A stretch of 5,127 nucleotides of DNA from assembly GCA_015486685.1 (NCBI GenBank), contig WFRC01000033.1, forward strand, positions 1 through 5,127, in the 5' to 3' direction. The number at the start of each line of letters is the position of its first letter. Within the stretch, counting starts at the first letter, position 1. A model generated the notes under the pieces. The model was given only the letters and a program-made list of their open reading frames with translations. It was not told the origin of the DNA and searched no databases. The position numbers and the translations under genes were made by a program. Positions 4,624 through 5,127 of this stretch are shown one piece after another. This stretch comes from Caldifarciminota bacterium (lineage in GTDB: Bacteria; Hydrothermota; UBA3072; WFRC01).

Positions 4624-5127
4624 CTATATAACTCCATTGTTTTTCTTGAGATTGATTCCCAGGATGTTTCTTCCGCATACTCGTTGGTTCTATTATGAAT
4701 ATAGTCTGAAAATGCTTTATCCTGAAAAATCCTTTTTGCAAGGTTTGCAATACCTTCGGCATTGAACGGTAAAACGAGCAATTCGTCAGAAATATTTTTT
4801 AATTCCTCAAATTTGGGGATGCGAGATGCAATCACAGTTTTACCTGCACCCATTGCAAGATGGAATGACCCCGATGCAGACCTATCTTCTTCATAATATG
4901 GAAAAAGCACAATATCAGATGCTCCAAATATATAAGGAACATCCTCGTTTGAAAAGAACCTTTTGGGATATATCACATTTGACTGGATTTTCAGGCTTTT
5001 TATCATCTCTTCTATTTTTACAGCATATTCAATATCCTTTGGTTTCGCAGTAGGAGAAGGAGCCCCTGCAATAAATAGATACACATCAGGCATATTTTTT
5101 ATAATAGACAATAATGCATCGATAGCA
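4620..5127 (-). CDS. GT4-like glycosyltransferase, C-terminal part (gene continues off the window)
   Basis: This is the C-terminal Rossmann domain of a GT-B fold, family-4-type glycosyltransferase, which would move a sugar from an activated nucleotide donor to an acceptor. The frame stays open to the window edge (AIDALLSIIKNMPDV...), so 168 residues are visible and the true start lies outside; the TTG at 5109-5111 is an internal Leu codon and not the start. Visible blocks are VYLFIAGAPSP, FFSNEDVPYIFGASDIVLFPY (about 80-100 of the visible part) and SASGSFHLAMGAGKTVIAS (about 106-124). The last aligns with the donor-binding EX7E region, but both glutamates are replaced (Arg and Leu by my alignment), as in the SGt-LayA-GkpvI variants. 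The gene ends in TGA overlapping the GH130 ATG, so the two are co-translated and probably act in the same glycan pathway. Confidence 0.87.
   Translation of the reverse strand, partial: AIDALLSIIKNMPDVYLFIAGAPSPTAKPKDIEYAVKIEEMIKSLKIQSNVIYPKRFFSNEDVPYIFGASDIVLFPYYEEDRSASGSFHLAMGAGKTVIASRIPKFEELKNISDELLVLPFNAEGIANLAKRIFQDKAFSDYIHNRTNEYAEETSWESISRKTMELYR

Noticed and set aside
5109..5111. TTG as the start of the glycosyltransferase gene
   Set aside because: The frame continues to the window edge with typical GT4 sequence and the N-terminal domain is missing, so this is an internal Leu codon.

Overview
The window is an AT-rich bacterial chromosome segment with five protein genes in three transcription units. 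From left to right these are a leftward HU gene, a rightward pair of GWxTD-domain genes, and a leftward glycosyltransferase/GH130 pair whose upstream gene runs off the right edge. GWxTD proteins are known mainly from the Fibrobacteres-Chlorobi-Bacteroidetes group, Acidobacteria, Gemmatimonadetes and related candidate phyla. Together with the low GC and the short dispersed intergenic repeats, this suggests a candidate-phylum bacterium of the WOR-3/Stahlbacteria or neighbouring FCB type. That placement is inference and not firm.

Positions 1-150 hold C/T-rich heptamer-like repeats and a textbook intrinsic terminator for the HU gene. HU (151-423, minus) has a complete single-gene unit: a TTGACA-16-TATAAT promoter, a near-perfect Shine-Dalgarno sequence and the terminator. 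The space between HU and the next gene (424-621) carries a run of T-tracts about ten bases apart, as expected for intrinsically curved DNA, in a divergent promoter region.

Positions 622-3050 encode two consecutive GWxTD-domain proteins that are probably exported. Their stop and start codons overlap (TGATG), so they are probably translationally coupled. The first has the canonical GWxTD signature (GWKTD). The second keeps the rest of the domain but reads GRETT at that place. The second gene also opens with a (TA)6.5 run just after its start codon.

Positions 3051-3480 are a non-coding convergent intergenic region packed with small palindromes, a degenerate short dispersed repeat and a 26-bp imperfect inverted repeat built of 7-bp units. 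One 7-bp array runs into the stop codon of the GH130 gene.

Positions 3481-5127 (minus) hold a GT4-like glycosyltransferase (C-terminal part only), which overlaps by ATGA a GH130-family glycoside phosphorylase/hydrolase. This is probably a small operon for making and/or recycling a mannose-type or related oligosaccharide. I see no defence system, transposase, CRISPR array, tRNA or rRNA. The most unusual material is the GWxTD pair with its divergent second signature, the repeat-dense convergent region, and the GT4 lacking a normal EX7E motif.
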